Source of the DNA: Bacteroidota bacterium
Lineage (GTDB): Bacteria > Bacteroidota > Bacteroidia > Bacteroidales > JAGONC01
DNA length: 61,206 bases
Assembly (NCBI GenBank): GCA_026391695.1
Contig: JAPLDP010000032.1
Location: 1-61,206, forward strand
Direction of reading: 5' to 3'
In this document: positions 32,876 through 40,850 of the stretch, piece by piece
Layout: every line of letters starts with the position of its first letter
How positions within the stretch are numbered: the first letter of the stretch is position 1
Notes under the pieces: generated by a model
What the model saw: the letters and a program-made list of their open reading frames with translations, nothing else
Told to the model about the DNA's origin: nothing
The model's database searches: none
Program-made: the position numbers and the translations under genes

Positions 32876-32900
32876 CCCGACTGTGAAGCAAGTCGGGATC
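32873..32900. repeat. Perfect 10-bp stem hairpin before dnaB
   Basis: GATCCCGACT, 8-nt loop, AGTCGGGATC. It overlaps the foot of hairpin B by 3 nt and lies about 80 nt before dnaB. It has no T-run and so is not an obvious terminator. Confidence 0.6.
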
Positions 32901-32968
32901 GGTGACGACGAAGTGATTTGTTGATAAAATAATCTCGTCACTTCTTATGGACAGAGTATACAATTTCA

Positions 32969-32976
32969 TACTTTTG
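32969..32976 (+). promoter_or_regulatory. -7 box of the dnaB promoter
   Basis: TACTTTTG fits TAnnTTTG exactly and ends only 4 nt before the ATG at 32981, so the transcript may begin at or next to the start codon. Confidence 0.5.
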
Positions 32977-32980
32977 AGGC

Positions 32981-34504
32981 ATGACAGACAAAAAAGATCA
33001 AAACAGCACACGCCGCAGGGCATATAGTAAAGCGGCTGTTACCCAGGACATTCTGGATCAGGGCAAGCTACCTCCGCAGGCTGTTGAGCTGGAAGAAGCT
33101 GTTCTCGGAGCGCTGATGCTCGAGAAGGATGCGCTGACCATGGTCATTGATTTCCTGAAGCCTGAGATGTTTTATAAGGAGTCGCACCAGGTGGTTTACT
33201 CTGCCATTCAAAGGCTTTTTTCCAAATCGGAGCCAATCGATATTCTGACTGTCATCAATGAACTCAAATCATCGGCTGAGCTGGATGTTGTCGGCGGTCC
33301 CTATTTTATAACACAGCTCACTAACCGTGTGGCATCAGCAGCCAACATTGAATTCCATGCACGTATCATTTTACAGAAGTATATCCAGCGTGAACTGATC
33401 GCCATATCATCAGGCATTATCCGCGATGCTTACGAAGACACCTCCGATCCGTTTGATCTTCTGGATAAGGCAGAGGGTAACTTATTCGATCTGAGCGAAA
33501 GCAACCTCCGGAGGAATTATATCGATATGAGGGCTCTTGTTGCCGAAGCCATACGTGAGATGCAAGCGGCAAGGGAGCATGAAGAAGGAATGCGTGGTGT
33601 GCCATCAGGATTCACCGAACTCGACAGGGTCACATCCGGTTTTCAGAAATCCGACCTGATTATAATAGCCTCCCGTCCCGGTATGGGTAAAACCGCCTTG
33701 GCCATGTCAATTGCCAGAAATGTGGCCGTTGAATTCAAACGCCCTGTGGCTTTCTTCTCCCTGGAAATGTCAGCCCTGCAACTGGTGACAAGGTTGATAT
33801 CGAGTGAGACATCCATCTCGGCAGATAAAATTAAAAAAGGCACTCTTGATCAGTCGGAATGGGACCAGTTAAATGTTAAAATAGGGAAACTGATCGATGC
33901 ACCTCTTTTTATTGACGACACCCCAGCCCTGTCAGTGTTTGAGCTTAGAGCCAAATGCCGCCGTCTTAAAGCACAACACGACGTACAGTTGGTCGTCCTC
34001 GACTATCTTCAGCTCATGTCGTCGCCGTCCGAAGGCCGTGGCAACAGAGAACAGGAAATAAGCAATATATCCCGCTCCATAAAAGCTCTCTCCAAAGAGC
34101 TTAACATTCCGATCATCGCCCTCTCGCAGCTCAGCAGGGCTGTTGAAACAAGAACCGGATTAAAGAAACCTATCCTCTCCGACCTGCGTGAATCAGGTGC
34201 CATAGAGCAGGACGCCGACCTGGTCATCTTTATTTACAGACCTGAGTATTATAAGATCACTGAAGACAGTGAAGGTAATTCCCTTGCAGGATATGCAGAA
34301 ATCATTATTGCCAAGCACCGTAATGGATCTACTGCTGATATTGCCCTGCGGTTTATCTCCAGGTATGCCAGGTTCGTTGACATGAGCCCTGAAGAACGGC
34401 AGTGGAAACTGGCTAAAATAAACCTGGATGAGGAAAGCCAACCCATGACTTACACAGTGCCTTCCAAAATGAATGACATGCCCGACGAAGAGTCGCCTTT
34501 CTGA
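32981..34504 (+). CDS. dnaB: Replicative DNA helicase DnaB
   Basis: A 507-residue hexameric helicase of the replication fork. Seen: N-terminal domain PPQAVELEEAVLGALMLEKDAL near residue 31, Walker A IASRPGMGKTALAMSIA near 230, FFSLEMSALQLVTRLI near 258, Walker B VVLDYLQLM near 340, and the DLRESGAIEQDADLVIFIYRPEYY region near 402. No intein seen. Full length for the family. Confidence 0.96.
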   Translation: MTDKKDQNSTRRRAYSKAAVTQDILDQGKLPPQAVELEEAVLGALMLEKDALTMVIDFLKPEMFYKESHQVVYSAIQRLFSKSEPIDILTVINELKSSAELDVVGGPYFITQLTNRVASAANIEFHARIILQKYIQRELIAISSGIIRDAYEDTSDPFDLLDKAEGNLFDLSESNLRRNYIDMRALVAEAIREMQAAREHEEGMRGVPSGFTELDRVTSGFQKSDLIIIASRPGMGKTALAMSIARNVAVEFKRPVAFFSLEMSALQLVTRLISSETSISADKIKKGTLDQSEWDQLNVKIGKLIDAPLFIDDTPALSVFELRAKCRRLKAQHDVQLVVLDYLQLMSSPSEGRGNREQEISNISRSIKALSKELNIPIIALSQLSRAVETRTGLKKPILSDLRESGAIEQDADLVIFIYRPEYYKITEDSEGNSLAGYAEIIIAKHRNGSTADIALRFISRYARFVDMSPEERQWKLAKINLDEESQPMTYTVPSKMNDMPDEESPF

Positions 34505-34578
34505 TTACTTTAACATTATTTAAGATTATAAAGCCATCCATGCAATGAGTACCTGGCCCGTCTCTATGGATTCTTTTG

Positions 34579-34586
34579 TACCTTTG
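34579..34586 (+). promoter_or_regulatory. -7 box upstream of the 34606 gene
   Basis: TACCTTTG fits TAnnTTTG and ends 19 nt before ATG 34606. It overlaps an alternative TTG start at 34576, which argues against that start. Confidence 0.5.
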
Positions 34587-34605
34587 CACAAGTTTATTAT
34601 CGATG

Positions 34606-35883
34606 ATGAAAAACAGGTTCACAATAGGAAAGATAGTTTTTATTTCAGCCCTGCTATCCATGCTCTTTCTGAATGCCAGAGCGGCCTATGTGCTCATTCC
34701 CATGGATGAAACACAGAAGAACCATCTTAAAGCTTATGGTATTGCTTATTGGATCCTTCAGATGGAACTGGAAGTGGACTGGTTATTAAACTACCGGGGT
34801 GGTAGTTTTGTCAGCCAGTATCATGAATTAATAGAGAATGAATGTACAGTCAGAGGGGTCACTTATACAATTCTTGCCGATGCGCAGTATACGGCTATTC
34901 TTCAGGATATTGCTGATCCTGAAGTGAATATGGATATAGTAAAATTGTATAAGGCGCCCCGCATAGCGGTTTACTCTCCGCCAAATAAATTGCCCTGGGA
35001 TGATGCGGTCACCCTGGCGCTCACCTACGCCGAGATACCGTATGACGTCGTCTATGACGAAGAGGTGCTGGATGGCGCTCTTCCAATGTATGATTGGTTG
35101 CACCTGCATCATGAAGATTTTACGGGTCAGTATGGTAAATTCTGGAGAGCCTTCAAAGATATTGCCTGGTACCAGGAAGATGTGCGTATCTCGGAAGAAC
35201 TCGCGCAAAAGCTCGGTTTCACCAAGGTGTCGGAATGTAAGCTGGCAGTATCCCGGAAAATCAGAGATTATGTTGCCGGAGGAGGCTATCTTTTCGCGAT
35301 GTGTTCCGCACCCGACAGTTTTGATGTTGCTCTGTCGGCAGACGGTGTGGATATCTGCGATGTGATGTTCGACGGTGATCCGCCCGACGCGGATGCACAA
35401 TCGAAATTGAACTACTCGAATTGCTTTGCATTTACCGACTTTACCTTAAGCACAAATCCTTACGAGTATGAGATATCCTCAATAGATGTCACCGACCGCA
35501 GACGCATACCACAGAATGAAGATTTTTTCACCCTGTTTGAATTTTCAGCCAAATGGGACCCTGTTCCAACCATGCTCTGTCAGAATCACCAGATGATCAT
35601 CAATGGATTTATGGGACAGACCACTGCGTTTGATGAACGGTTTATCAAACCCAACGTCCTTATCATGGGTGAGCTCAAATCGGCACGTGAAGCACGCTAT
35701 ATTCATGGTGAATTTGGAAACGGCACATGGACTTTTCTCGGCGGCCATGACCCGGAAGATTACAGGCATAATGTCGGCGATCCGGCGACAGACCTGAATT
35801 TATTTCCTAACTCTCCGGGATACAGGCTAATACTCAATAACATCCTTTTTCCGGCAGCCAGAAAGCAGAAGCAAAAAACATAA
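34606..35883 (+). CDS. Conserved Bacteroidota secreted protein, often labelled 'asparagine synthetase B'
   Basis: A 425-residue protein with signal peptide MKNRFTIGKIVFISALLSMLFLNARA and a mature part opening AYVLIPMDETQKNHLKAYGIAYW. The sequence is strongly conserved in Bacteroidota from memory of the family, including LPWDDAVTLALTYAEIPYDV, WLHLHHEDFTGQYGKFWR and GTWTFLGGHDPEDYRH. It has none of the glutaminase or synthetase motifs of AsnB (no N-terminal Cys2, no SGGLDSS), so that label is not supported. The HLHHEDFTGQYG and GGHDPEDY motifs could suggest a metal-dependent or amidotransferase-like fold, unproven. ATG 34603 is equally possible. Confidence 0.75.
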   Translation: MKNRFTIGKIVFISALLSMLFLNARAAYVLIPMDETQKNHLKAYGIAYWILQMELEVDWLLNYRGGSFVSQYHELIENECTVRGVTYTILADAQYTAILQDIADPEVNMDIVKLYKAPRIAVYSPPNKLPWDDAVTLALTYAEIPYDVVYDEEVLDGALPMYDWLHLHHEDFTGQYGKFWRAFKDIAWYQEDVRISEELAQKLGFTKVSECKLAVSRKIRDYVAGGGYLFAMCSAPDSFDVALSADGVDICDVMFDGDPPDADAQSKLNYSNCFAFTDFTLSTNPYEYEISSIDVTDRRRIPQNEDFFTLFEFSAKWDPVPTMLCQNHQMIINGFMGQTTAFDERFIKPNVLIMGELKSAREARYIHGEFGNGTWTFLGGHDPEDYRHNVGDPATDLNLFPNSPGYRLILNNILFPAARKQKQKT

Positions 35884-35920
35884 AAACAGATTGCTGATTA
35901 GACAGAATCCTTAGAAGTGA

Positions 35921-36781
35921 TTAGTCCATGACGAATTGCATATCCACTGTGTATCCATCCCCGTTGATTGAAATGCCGGCATACTTATCGCAGGCACCCG
36001 GAACAGGGTATCCAAAATCTATCGCGCCCTCCCCGATGCTGCTGTTATAGAAATCTTTGATGTAGTAATCAAATATGCCGTCACTCAGGAAGTGACAATC
36101 AGCATCTTTTATCAGCGAATAATCGGCATGGACGCTGACAGAAAACCTCATGCTGTCGCTGGAGAGTCCTGACATATATGCTTCCGGAATGACGACCTGA
36201 TTGGCCAGCCCAACAAGCTGGGCATGTTCAATTGCTTCAAAGCTGGTGGTATCTTTATGGTCATCAGGCCTGGTACGGATAATTAATACATCATTCATAG
36301 CAATGGAATATTTAAAACTATTTAATGATGGTCCTGGTCCCTCTATTCTAATGGTATCGAAACCCTGGACAGAATTTGAATCAACGATATAATCTAAAAA
36401 AGTGTAGCTTACCACACAGCCCGATTCGAAATACTTATCGGTCATTTGACCTGTGATCTTTCCCGACAAAGAATCCAGTGTCCGTGTGCCATAATCAAGC
36501 GTAAAACTTTTGGGATATGTGCTGACGTCGGCAGGCGTGACTGTTACCTGCGCCGAACCCCATTGGTATGTACCTGACGGATTAGCGGCAAGAGAATCTT
36601 CTAAAGTCTTTAAAACAGCATCAACCATAAAATTGGCTTCACTTTGGATTAAAAAAGCAAACATAAAATCTTCAGTAACCCTCTGGAAATTATAATATTT
36701 GATGTTATTATCCTTATCATTGCATGCCGGCGAAAGAATTAAAAGCCAGATGGTACCCGCTAAAAACAGAAATCTTTTCAT
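35921..36781 (-). CDS. Lipoprotein of unknown function
   Basis: A 286-residue protein with signal peptide MKRFLFLAGTIWLLILSPACN and a lipobox Cys at residue 20. The rest is beta-rich and has no motif I recognise. It is probably anchored in the membrane. Neighbours give no functional clue. Confidence 0.72.
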   Translation of the reverse strand: MKRFLFLAGTIWLLILSPACNDKDNNIKYYNFQRVTEDFMFAFLIQSEANFMVDAVLKTLEDSLAANPSGTYQWGSAQVTVTPADVSTYPKSFTLDYGTRTLDSLSGKITGQMTDKYFESGCVVSYTFLDYIVDSNSVQGFDTIRIEGPGPSLNSFKYSIAMNDVLIIRTRPDDHKDTTSFEAIEHAQLVGLANQVVIPEAYMSGLSSDSMRFSVSVHADYSLIKDADCHFLSDGIFDYYIKDFYNSSIGEGAIDFGYPVPGACDKYAGISINGDGYTVDMQFVMD

Positions 36782-36829
36782 AACTTACAATATTAAAAAC
36801 CAGCTAAATTATTTTTTCTCAATGTTATG

Positions 36830-37318
36830 TCATTTAACATAAACCAAATAGGTATAAGTAAACGGATTGTCAGCACCAGAATCTACGTGTTGCTCTTCCA
36901 TTAATTTCCAGTTACTGAAGTCTATTACAGGAAAAAATGTATCCCCGTCAAATGCCTGATGCACCTTTGTCAGGTAAAGTTTATTGGCATATTCAAAGAA
37001 CTGCCTGTAAACCGATCCTCCTCCGATGACAAAATTCTCTTTGTCGCCATCGCACTTCTCAATGGCGTCTTCGATAGAATATGCCATGACACAACCCTCA
37101 ATTATCTCACCGGGAATATCCGTGATAACCATATTTCTCCTGTTGGGCAATGGGCGCAGAGGCAGAGATTCATAAGTCCTTTTCCCCATAATAACCGTAT
37201 GGCCGGAGGTCAATTTTTTGAATCTTTTCAGGTCGTCAGATATATGCCATAACAGTTGATTGTCTTTCCCGATGGCATTATTCTCGGCGATGGCCACTAT
37301 GATCGATATATTCTTCAT
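36830..37318 (-). CDS. folA: Dihydrofolate reductase
   Basis: A 162-residue enzyme reducing dihydrofolate with NADPH. Seen: IVAIAENNAIGKDNQLLWHISDDLKRFKKLT, GHTVIMGKRTYESLPLRPLPNRRNMVIT and FVIGGGSVYRQFF, all family signatures. It follows thyA by 12 nt; ThyA makes dihydrofolate, and FolA recycles it. Confidence 0.95.
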   Translation of the reverse strand: MKNISIIVAIAENNAIGKDNQLLWHISDDLKRFKKLTSGHTVIMGKRTYESLPLRPLPNRRNMVITDIPGEIIEGCVMAYSIEDAIEKCDGDKENFVIGGGSVYRQFFEYANKLYLTKVHQAFDGDTFFPVIDFSNWKLMEEQHVDSGADNPFTYTYLVYVK

Positions 37319-37330
37319 AATAATATAAAA

Positions 37331-38125
37331 TCAAACCGATATCTCTCCTTTTATATGCGGATGTGAAATATAATTGACAAGCTCAAAGTCTTCAAATTTA
37401 AAGTCATTTATGGTTTTGACCATCGGATTAATTTTCATTTGGGGCAAAGGATAAGGTGTGCGTGTAAACTGGAGATTAACCTGGTCAATATGGTTAAGAT
37501 AGATATGTGCATCACCGAGAGTATGGATGAACTCATAGGCTTTTAGACCCGTGACCTGAGCCATCATCATGGTCAAAAGTGAATAGGAGGCAATATTAAA
37601 CGGCACACCCAGGAAAATATCGCAACTGCGCTGGTAAAGCTGGCATGACAGCCGGCCATTGCTAACATAAAACTGAAAGAGGAGATGGCAGGGTGGCAGG
37701 GCCATCTTATCGAGGTTGGCAACATTCCAGGCGCTGACAATATGCCGGCGTGAATCGGGATTGGTCCTTATCGATTCAATGACACGGGCAAGCTGGTCAA
37801 TATGTTTTCCATCATATGCCGGCCACGACCGCCACTGATAACCATATACAGGTCCCAGCTCTCCATTTCCATCTGCCCATTCATCCCAAATGGTCACCTT
37901 GTTATCCTTTAAATACCTTATGTTTGTCTGGCCACTAATAAACCATAAAAGCTCATGGATAATCGACCGTAGATGCAGTTTCTTGGTAGTAAGTACGGGA
38001 AAACCCTCTTCAAGGTTAAAACGCATCTGGTATCCGAACACGCTAATGGTGCCGGTTCCTGTCCTGTCGACTTTTTTCACACCGTGATCCATTACATGCT
38101 GCAATAAATCCAGATACTGCTTCAT
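37331..38125 (-). CDS. thyA: Thymidylate synthase
   Basis: A 264-residue enzyme making dTMP from dUMP and methylene-tetrahydrofolate. Seen: [41 protein letters not shown] (active Cys in PPCH), [18 protein letters not shown] and [13 protein letters not shown] 38125 ([11 protein letters not shown]) is the usual start; the frame from 38143 adds six residues. Pairs with folA downstream. Confidence 0.95.
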   Translation of the reverse strand: MKQYLDLLQHVMDHGVKKVDRTGTGTISVFGYQMRFNLEEGFPVLTTKKLHLRSIIHELLWFISGQTNIRYLKDNKVTIWDEWADGNGELGPVYGYQWRSWPAYDGKHIDQLARVIESIRTNPDSRRHIVSAWNVANLDKMALPPCHLLFQFYVSNGRLSCQLYQRSCDIFLGVPFNIASYSLLTMMMAQVTGLKAYEFIHTLGDAHIYLNHIDQVNLQFTRTPYPLPQMKINPMVKTINDFKFEDFELVNYISHPHIKGEISV

Positions 38126-38164
38126 AAATAGTGTTTTAATCAATAATGATCAACAGTTTAGGTT

Positions 38165-40000
38165 TTATCCCAGGATAATGCCAACAATGGTGGCAGAAAA
38201 TAAAGATGCCAGAGTACCGCCGAGCAGTGCCCTGAATGCCAGTTTAGAGAGTGTGGTACGTTGATTTGGAGCAAGAGCACCAATACCTCCAAGCTGTATG
38301 CCAATAGAACTGAAATTGGCAAAGCCGCAAAGCATATACGTTGCCATTACATAAGACTTTTGCTGGACGAATGCATCAGCGGATATATAATCCTTCAGGC
38401 TTATGTAAGCAATCATTTCGTTAAGTATAGTTTTTTCTCCCAGCAGCTGGGCAACGAGGGTCATGTCTTCTTTACACACACCCATCGTCCATGCCAGGGG
38501 TGAAAGAGCATACCCAAGCAAAAACTGCATGCTGAGATGATGGTATTGCCCTTTGGTCAACAGGGTGATTTGATCATTCAAAGTTGTCCAATCACCTACC
38601 TTCTGTAAGATAAAATTCAGCATGGCAATAAAGGCGATAAAGACCAGCAGCATGGCAGCGACATTGACGGCCAGTCTGAGTCCTTGTCCTGTGCCATTGG
38701 CAATTGCATCAAGAAAATTATCACCGATTTTTTCCTTTGATATTTTAACCTCCCCCACTACCGGTTCAGTTTGTGGGAAAAGCATCTTAGCTGCCACAAT
38801 AGCGCCAGGTGCAGCCATGACTGATGCGGTAATCAGGTGTTTGGCAAACAGCAGTTGCTGCGAGGGGTCGCTACCGCCAAGCAATCCGATGTAAATGGCC
38901 ATCACTCCACCTGCAATAGTTGCCATTCCGCCAACCATTACACACAGTATTTCCGATCGTGTCATCCCCGGCAGATATTCTTTGATCAGCAAAGGTGCCT
39001 CCGTTTGACCGAGAAAAATATTCATGGTTGCCGACAGGCTTTCCGCTCCGGAGATTTTCAGCATCCGTGTTAAAAGCCAGGCCATAACCCAAACCACTTT
39101 CTGGATAATGCCAAAATAAAACAATAAACTGGTTATAGCCGAAAAGAAAATAATAGTTGGGAGTATCTGGAATGCAAAATTCAGAAGACCGATTTCGACC
39201 TGACCTGACGAAAAGGATTGAAACAGGAATTTCCCGCCTATTTTCGAAAAATCGAGTATTTTAATAAATACCATTCCAAGAAACTCAAACACATTTTGCA
39301 TAAATGGGAGTTTCAGAACAGCAATAGCGATGATGACCTGAGTGAGAATGCCAAGGATGACGATCCGCCATGAAATAGCTTTGCGGTTGGCGCTGAAGAC
39401 ATAAGCTATCATCAGCAGGACAAGCATTCCCAGGGTTCCTCTGGCCATGGATTTCATGCTGAAACCAGTCCCTGTAAGCTGTGCTACAGTATTTTTTGTA
39501 CCCGTCAGGGTATATACATATCCATTTCCGGTAATCACCAAACTGTCGGGGGTGCATTTGTCGATGGTGTACCTGTAAACCAGGGAATCAATGGCAAGGC
39601 CATCATCAAGTATCCGGCTGACCTGCTGTCCGTCAGTATAGTATATCAACTCGGGTCTGCCGCTAAAGACGCGAAAAATGGTCGAATCGACAAGAGTCAA
39701 GGTATCCCCGGGTACGCAATTCAGAAACACTACATTCTCCTGCATATGCCATGAGCCTGTTTTATACAGGTGCTGACTTTCAACGGAAAGGCTGAATAAT
39801 TTATTGACTTTTGACAGCTTCAAAAAATCGTTGCTGCTGGCATTCAGTGACACATTACTTTCCAGGCTTTTAATGAGAGTGATTTTCCATTCATTGATAA
39901 CCAACTTTTCTAATCCCTGATTTTTCCTTTCTGCAGCTTTTACATCACTGGCTATGGTCAAAACATATAAGAAAAAAAGACATTCAACAATTCTCTTCAT
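38165..40000 (-). CDS. CNT-family nucleoside transporter with N-terminal periplasmic extension
   Basis: A 611-residue protein. Residues 1-20 form a signal peptide, residues 21-190 an extracytoplasmic domain without known motif, and the rest is a concentrative nucleoside transporter with many membrane segments (LLNFAFQILPTIIFFSAITSLLFYFGIIQKVV, GQTEAPLLIKEYLPGMTRSE, MVGGMATIAGGVMAIYIGLLG, CGFANFSSIGIQLGGIGALAPNQR). It would import nucleosides with H+ or Na+. Position next to thyA and folA fits pyrimidine salvage. ATG 40000 is chosen (MKRIVECLFF); 40009 is possible. Confidence 0.88.
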   Translation of the reverse strand: MKRIVECLFFLYVLTIASDVKAAERKNQGLEKLVINEWKITLIKSLESNVSLNASSNDFLKLSKVNKLFSLSVESQHLYKTGSWHMQENVVFLNCVPGDTLTLVDSTIFRVFSGRPELIYYTDGQQVSRILDDGLAIDSLVYRYTIDKCTPDSLVITGNGYVYTLTGTKNTVAQLTGTGFSMKSMARGTLGMLVLLMIAYVFSANRKAISWRIVILGILTQVIIAIAVLKLPFMQNVFEFLGMVFIKILDFSKIGGKFLFQSFSSGQVEIGLLNFAFQILPTIIFFSAITSLLFYFGIIQKVVWVMAWLLTRMLKISGAESLSATMNIFLGQTEAPLLIKEYLPGMTRSEILCVMVGGMATIAGGVMAIYIGLLGGSDPSQQLLFAKHLITASVMAAPGAIVAAKMLFPQTEPVVGEVKISKEKIGDNFLDAIANGTGQGLRLAVNVAAMLLVFIAFIAMLNFILQKVGDWTTLNDQITLLTKGQYHHLSMQFLLGYALSPLAWTMGVCKEDMTLVAQLLGEKTILNEMIAYISLKDYISADAFVQQKSYVMATYMLCGFANFSSIGIQLGGIGALAPNQRTTLSKLAFRALLGGTLASLFSATIVGIILG

Positions 40001-40046
40001 AACTATCATCAGGGATTAAAAGTGATGAATCTAGTAATTTATGCGT

Positions 40047-40634
40047 TTATTCCCGGATTTTTCTTCTTTTTATCTCATCTCTGATCTGCGAAGCTCTTTC
40101 ATATTCTTCATTGGATATGGCTTGTTCAAGCAGTTCCTTCAGTTCATTAATCGTCATTGAGGTATACTCCATCTCACCTATTACATCTTCAGCTTTCTCT
40201 TGTTTGGCTTTCGCATTCTCATCATCCATGATTATTGCAGCTGAAGCCATCACGCTCTCAACAGTAAAAATCGGGCAATGAAATCTTAATGCTATGGCTA
40301 CCGCATCAGATGTGCGCGAGTCAATTTCTGCTTCCTTGCCTTCCAGCTCACATATTAACTTGGCATAAAACACCCCTTCATAGAACTTATTAATGATTAC
40401 TTCTTTAATACTGATACCGAATTGCTTTGCGAAGGTTTTAAAAAGGTCATGTGTCAGAGGCCGTGTAGGTTTCATTTTTTCCAGTTCAATGGCTATTGCC
40501 TGAGCCTCAAAACCTCCAATGATAATGGGCAGGCGCCTGCGACCATCCACCTCTCCCAGTATCAATGCATAAGCTCCGCTCTGTGATTGGCTTGTGGATA
40601 AACCCACTATCTTCAGCCTGATCTTATTCATCAT
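40047..40634 (-). CDS. Bifunctional nuclease-domain protein with UvrB/C motif
   Basis: A 195-residue protein. Residues 1-130 form a BFN (DUF151) domain: IKLKIVGLSTSQSQSGAYALILGEVDGRRRLPIIIGGFEAQAIAIELE ... SRTSDAVAIALRFHCPIF. The end (INELKELLEQAISNEEYERASQIRDEIKRRK) is a UvrB/UvrC helix-pair motif. Related proteins are called bifunctional nucleases, but their cellular task is not clear. Architecture is common in Bacteroidota. Confidence 0.85.
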   Translation of the reverse strand: MMNKIRLKIVGLSTSQSQSGAYALILGEVDGRRRLPIIIGGFEAQAIAIELEKMKPTRPLTHDLFKTFAKQFGISIKEVIINKFYEGVFYAKLICELEGKEAEIDSRTSDAVAIALRFHCPIFTVESVMASAAIIMDDENAKAKQEKAEDVIGEMEYTSMTINELKELLEQAISNEEYERASQIRDEIKRRKIRE

Positions 40635-40716
40635 GATTAAATCAACAGAAAAGATTTGAAAGGTAAAAGTAGGATTTTTTTTTAAAGGTCAGGAAATACA
40701 AAGGAAATTTCCCGGG

Positions 40717-40774
40717 ATTAATTCGACTTACAAATTTTACGGCACTTTGTTTGTAAAATTTGAGTCTCATTAAT
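40717..40774 (+). repeat. 58-nt dispersed hairpin, copy A
   Basis: Outer arm ATTAAT, GACT, inner arm CAAATTTTAC (40731-40740), 12-nt loop GGCACTTTGTTT, GTAAAATTTG (40753-40762), AGTC, ATTAAT. It matches copy B at 32818-32875. Located in the divergent gap before hppA. Confidence 0.75.
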
Positions 40775-40850
40775 AAAATACTATTGGATTTTTTAAATAC
40801 TTTTTTGACATTTGCGCACCTTAATGTCAAATCCAAAAATTCCAATACGC

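Noticed and set aside
40812-40850. TTG start for hppA at 40812
   Set aside because: It would put extra non-signal residues before a clear signal-like start at 40851.
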